DNA of 64,000 nucleotides from Rhizobium sp. RU36D. Lineage in GTDB: Bacteria > Pseudomonadota > Alphaproteobacteria > Rhizobiales > Rhizobiaceae. The notes below the pieces were generated by a model. It did no database searches. It was not told where the DNA came from and was given only the letters and a program-made list of their open reading frames with translations. The translations under genes were made by a program, and so were the position numbers. Positions 60,964 to 64,000 of the stretch are shown here, piece by piece. The stretch spans positions 186,001 through 250,000 of the forward strand of contig NZ_FWXU01000007.1 of NCBI RefSeq assembly GCF_900176345.1. Reading direction: 5' to 3'. The first letter of the stretch is position 1. Each line of letters opens with the position of its first letter.

Positions 60964-62010
60964 ATGACGTGGCAACCGTCCGACGACCGCTACACCAAAA
61001 TGAAATACAACCGTGTCGGGCGCAGCGGCCTGAAGCTGCCGGCAATTTCGCTCGGCCTATGGCACAATTTCGGCAACGACACGCCGCATCAGCTGAAGCA
61101 GTCGCTGTGCCGTGCGGCCTTCGATCACGGGATCACCCATTTCGATCTCGCCAATAATTACGGCCCGCCCGGTGGCACGGCAGAAACCGCTTTCGGCCAG
61201 ATCCTGCGCGAGGATTTCGCCGGCTACCGCGATCAGCTGATCATCTCGTCCAAGGCCGGATACGAGATGTGGCCGGGCCCTTACGGCGAATGGGGCAGCC
61301 GAAAGTATCTGATCGCGTCCTGCGACCAGAGCCTCAAGCGGATGGGGCTCGACTATGTCGACATCTTCTATTCGCACCGTTTCGATCCCGATACGCCGCT
61401 TGAGGAAACCTGCGGCGCGCTTGACCATATCGTGCGGTCGGGCAGGGCGCTTTACGTCGGCATTTCCTCCTATAATTCCAAGCGCACCCGCGAGGCTGCG
61501 GCGATCCTGAAAAGCCTGGGCACGCCGGTGCTGATCCACCAGCCGAGCTATTCCATCATCAACCGCTGGATCGAAGAGGATGGTCTCATCGATACGCTCG
61601 AAGAACTCGGCATCGGCTCGATCGTCTTCTCGCCGCTGGCGCAGGGCATGCTGACCGCAAAGTATCTGAAGGGCATTCCAGAGGGCAGCCGCGCCACCAA
61701 GGGCAAGTCGCTGCGGCAGGAGTTCCTGTCGGACGAGAATATCGAGAACATCAAAGGCCTGAACGCCATCGCCGAGCGGCGCGGCCAGACGCTGGCACAA
61801 ATGGCGCTCGCCTGGGTGCTCCGCGGTGGGCGCATCACCTCGGCACTGATCGGCGCCTCGCGGCCGGAGCAGATCACCGATTGCGTGAAGGCGCTGGAAA
61901 AGCCTGACTTTTCGGCCGAGGAACTGTCCGAGATCGAGCGTTTCGCCGGCGACGGCAACATCAATCTCTGGGCGGCATCGGCCGAACGCAAGGGGCCGGC
62001 CAGGAAGTAG
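60964..62010 (+). CDS. Aldo/keto reductase (YghZ/MgrA type)
   Basis: 348 aa NADPH-dependent aldo/keto reductase. The catalytic tetrad regions are HFDLANNYGPPGGTAE (Asp, Tyr), IISSKAGYEMWPGPYGEWGS (Lys) and YSHRFDPDTPLEE (His). The MWPGPYGEWGSRKYL insert is typical of the YghZ/L-glyceraldehyde-3-phosphate reductase group. RBS GCAGGAG lies before the ATG. Placed with sugar genes, it may reduce an aldehyde or keto-sugar intermediate, but this is inference. Confidence 0.92.
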   Translation: MTWQPSDDRYTKMKYNRVGRSGLKLPAISLGLWHNFGNDTPHQLKQSLCRAAFDHGITHFDLANNYGPPGGTAETAFGQILREDFAGYRDQLIISSKAGYEMWPGPYGEWGSRKYLIASCDQSLKRMGLDYVDIFYSHRFDPDTPLEETCGALDHIVRSGRALYVGISSYNSKRTREAAAILKSLGTPVLIHQPSYSIINRWIEEDGLIDTLEELGIGSIVFSPLAQGMLTAKYLKGIPEGSRATKGKSLRQEFLSDENIENIKGLNAIAERRGQTLAQMALAWVLRGGRITSALIGASRPEQITDCVKALEKPDFSAEELSEIERFAGDGNINLWAASAERKGPARK

Positions 62011-62025
62011 GCAAGACGTTTCCTT

Positions 62026-62113
62026 CGTCATGCTCGGGCTTGACCCGAGCATCCACCGAGGTCGAACGCGGTGCCAAGGTCAGTGGATCCTCGGGTCAAG
62101 CCCGAGGATGACG
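62026..62113. repeat. Palindromic repeat (CTCGGGCTTGACCCGAG type)
   Basis: Left arm CGTCATGCTCGGGCTTGACC... (62026-62056) and right arm (62083-62113) are inverted copies with two mismatches around a 26-bp spacer; each arm itself holds a CTCGGG-TTGA-CCCGAG type palindrome. This repeat family is widespread in alphaproteobacteria. It sits 15 bp after the aldo/keto reductase stop. Confidence 0.85.
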
Positions 62114-62181
62114 TTGGTGGGTGAGGCCGGCGCTGGCGCAAATCTAAAACAATAAATGCATTTCAGGGGAGGAGACCCGAC

Positions 62182-63792
62182 ATGATTAAGAACCCCATCC
62201 TGCCGGGCTTCAATCCGGACCCGTCGATCTGCCGCGTGGGCGAGGATTACTACATCGCCACGTCCACGTTCGAATGGTATCCGGGGGTGCAGATCCATCA
62301 TTCCCGGGACCTCGTGAACTGGACGCTGATCCGCCGGCCCCTGGAGCGCAAGGCGCAGCTCGACATGCGCGGCAATCCCGACAGCTGCGGGATCTGGGCG
62401 CCGTGCCTGTCTTATGCTGACGGAAAGTTCTGGCTCGCCTATACCGACGTCAAGCGGCTCGACGGCAATTTCAAGGATGCGCATAACTACATCGTCACGG
62501 CAGAGCGCATCGAGGACGAATGGTCCGATCCTATCTACGTCAACTCCTCCGGCTTCGATCCCTCGCTGTTCCATGATGATGACGGCCGCAAGTGGTTCGT
62601 CAACATGCAGTGGAACCATCGCTCGGAAAGCTATGGTGGTTCACCGAAACATCCGGCCTTCGACGGTATCCTGCTGCAGGAATGGGATCCGGGCGAGGAA
62701 AAGCTCGTGGGGCCGATCAAGAATATCTTTGCCGGCAGCCCGCTTGGGCTGGTCGAGGGGCCACATCTGTTCAAGCGGAACGGCTGGTACTACCTGACCA
62801 CGGCCGAGGGCGGCACCGGCTACGGCCATGCCGTCACCATGGCGCGGTCGCGGCAGATCGACGGCCCCTATGAGATGCATCCACAGACCCATTTGATCAC
62901 GTCCAAGGATGACCCGTCGGCACCGCTGCAGCGTGCGGGCCACGGGCAGTATGTCGAAACGCCTGATGGAGAGGTCTATCACACCCATCTCTGCGGCCGG
63001 CCCCTGCCGCCGAAGAATCGCTGCACGCTGGGCCGCGAAACCGGCCTGCAGAAATGCGTGTGGAAGGATGACGACTGGCTCTATCTCGCCAGCGGAGGCG
63101 TTGTGCCGCAGGTGGATGTCGAGGCCCCCGCGGGAGCCCCTGAACCTCATGTGGCTTCCCCACTGGTGCGCCGCTTCGACGGCAGCACTTTGCCTGACGA
63201 ATTCCAGTGGCTGAGGACGCCAGAGCCGGAGCGTATCTTCAGCCTTGCAGCGCGTCCCGGCCATCTGCGCCTCTTCGGACGGGAAAGCCTCGGGTCCTGG
63301 TTCGAGCAGTCGCTCGTCGCCCGGCGGCAGGAGCATCACCGTTTCCGCGCCGAGACCACGGTTGATTTCACGCCCGATACCTATCAGCAGGCAGCGGGCC
63401 TGACCCACTACTACAACCGCCACAAGCTGTATGCGCTCGCCGTTACCCAGCATGAAAAGCTTGGCCGTGTCGTGACGATCCTGAGTTGCCCAGGCGACTG
63501 GCCGGATGCGCGCATCATCTTCCCGGCCGGCCACGGCGTCAGCATTCCCGATGGCCCGGTGGATCTGTCGATGGATGTGACCGATAACGACCTGCAATTC
63601 TCGTGGAAGCCTGCTGGATCCAACGAATGGCAGCCGATCGGCCCCGTGCTGGACGCCGGCGTCATCTCCGACGAAGGCGGGCGAGGGGAGCACGGCTCGT
63701 TCACCGGCGCCTTCACCGGCATGTTCGCGTTCGATACCAGCGGCCGCGGCCGGCCGGCGGATTTTGAAGGGTTCGGGTATTTTCCGAGGTGA
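62182..63792 (+). CDS. Glycoside hydrolase family 43 beta-xylosidase/arabinofuranosidase
   Basis: 536 aa. A GH43 five-bladed propeller is followed by a C-terminal beta-sandwich (residues about 330-536). Catalytic residues: Asp in ILPGFNPDPSICRVGEDYY, Asp in SGFDPSLFHDDDGRKW and Glu in GLVEGPHLFKRNGWYYL. No signal peptide, so it should act on imported xylo- or arabino-oligosaccharides. It lacks close coupling to the preceding gene (a repeat lies between) but shares strand and context. RBS GGGGAGGAG precedes the ATG. Confidence 0.93.
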   Translation: MIKNPILPGFNPDPSICRVGEDYYIATSTFEWYPGVQIHHSRDLVNWTLIRRPLERKAQLDMRGNPDSCGIWAPCLSYADGKFWLAYTDVKRLDGNFKDAHNYIVTAERIEDEWSDPIYVNSSGFDPSLFHDDDGRKWFVNMQWNHRSESYGGSPKHPAFDGILLQEWDPGEEKLVGPIKNIFAGSPLGLVEGPHLFKRNGWYYLTTAEGGTGYGHAVTMARSRQIDGPYEMHPQTHLITSKDDPSAPLQRAGHGQYVETPDGEVYHTHLCGRPLPPKNRCTLGRETGLQKCVWKDDDWLYLASGGVVPQVDVEAPAGAPEPHVASPLVRRFDGSTLPDEFQWLRTPEPERIFSLAARPGHLRLFGRESLGSWFEQSLVARRQEHHRFRAETTVDFTPDTYQQAAGLTHYYNRHKLYALAVTQHEKLGRVVTILSCPGDWPDARIIFPAGHGVSIPDGPVDLSMDVTDNDLQFSWKPAGSNEWQPIGPVLDAGVISDEGGRGEHGSFTGAFTGMFAFDTSGRGRPADFEGFGYFPR

Positions 63793-63820
63793 GTTGGGAA
63801 ACTAGGTAGGCGGCTGGAAG

Positions 63821-64000
63821 ATGAAGGTCACTGACACGGACTGGGTCGCGCCGGTGATTTCTTTTCTTTCAGCCAATATGCCTCGCACAACGGTTGGCTG
63901 GGATCACGACTTTATGACAGCCTACCAGATTGGATGCGAGGCTCTCGTCGCACTGGGCGAGGCGACCGAGACTATTGAAGGTGCTATTCGCCGTAAGGTT
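63821..64000 (+). CDS. Unrecognised gene, N-terminal part
   Basis: Sixty open codons run from an ATG at 63821 to the end of the window with no stop; CGGCTGGAAG lies just upstream. The start is MKVTDTDWVAPVISFLSANM and no family is recognised from this piece. It is slightly less GC-rich at third positions than its neighbours. It may be a real gene that continues beyond the window. Confidence 0.45.
   Translation, partial: MKVTDTDWVAPVISFLSANMPRTTVGWDHDFMTAYQIGCEALVALGEATETIEGAIRRKV

Overview
The window is a chromosomal segment of an alphaproteobacterium of the order Hyphomicrobiales, most probably a member of the Rhizobiaceae (Rhizobium/Agrobacterium/Shinella group). The evidence is the high-GC coding bias, the acpXL-to-lpxXL cluster for the very-long-chain fatty acid of rhizobial lipid A, fnrN/hemN and fixNOQP-fixGHIS with FixK/FnrN-type boxes, an ATP12-type chaperone, and palindromic repeat families typical of rhizobial chromosomes. 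No nif or nod genes, rRNA, tRNA, insertion sequence, prophage or CRISPR array was seen.

Layout. 1-3740: end of a crcB/fluC fluoride channel gene, an RluC-type pseudouridine synthase, a HAD phosphatase, an ATP12 chaperone and a proline-rich lipoprotein. 3800-11700: a cobalamin riboswitch, a small unrecognised membrane protein, then cobP-cobW-cobN, two small accessory genes (GFA family, GNAT) and cobO. 11717-21122: a TauE-type exporter on the minus strand, then cbiX, a fused DUF-cobH, cobL, cobI, a cbiG-cobJ fusion, cobM and a second GFA gene. 21249-23837: unrelated genes (nucleoside hydrolase, orphan cheD, an arsR/SRPBCC pair). 23869-29904: cobK-cbiD on the minus strand, divergent from cobA-cobB-cobC-cobD. 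30044-32797: L,D-transpeptidase, fnrN and hemN. 32921-38352: acpXL, fabZ, two ketosynthase-family genes, an alcohol dehydrogenase and lpxXL. 38708-48402: a PAS protein, a hemerythrin, fixNOQP and fixGHIS. 48502-50380: gnd and a small conserved gene. 50427-63792: a LacI regulator and a CUT1 sugar ABC transporter with a GH2 beta-mannosidase, sugar isomerase, Gfo/Idh/MocA dehydrogenase, aldo/keto reductase and GH43 enzyme, which looks like a plant hemicellulose utilisation locus. The window ends in a partial gene.

How it works together. About 22 kb encodes most of corrin ring synthesis, with translational coupling through 1-8 nt overlaps. The gene set is mixed: CobN belongs to the late-cobalt route, while CbiX, full-length CbiG and CbiD are hallmarks of the early-cobalt route, and neither cobG/cobZ nor cobF is present in the window. 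The microaerobic block (FnrN, HemN, the cbb3 oxidase and its assembly proteins) is linked by TTGAT-N4-ATCAA-type boxes and is interrupted by the lipid A cluster.

Most notable are: two roughly 160-bp palindromic elements sitting in frame inside cobN and the cbiG-cobJ gene; the DUF-CobH fusion; a ketosynthase paralogue lacking the catalytic cysteine; a riboswitch-controlled unknown membrane protein; and a double operator in front of arsR.
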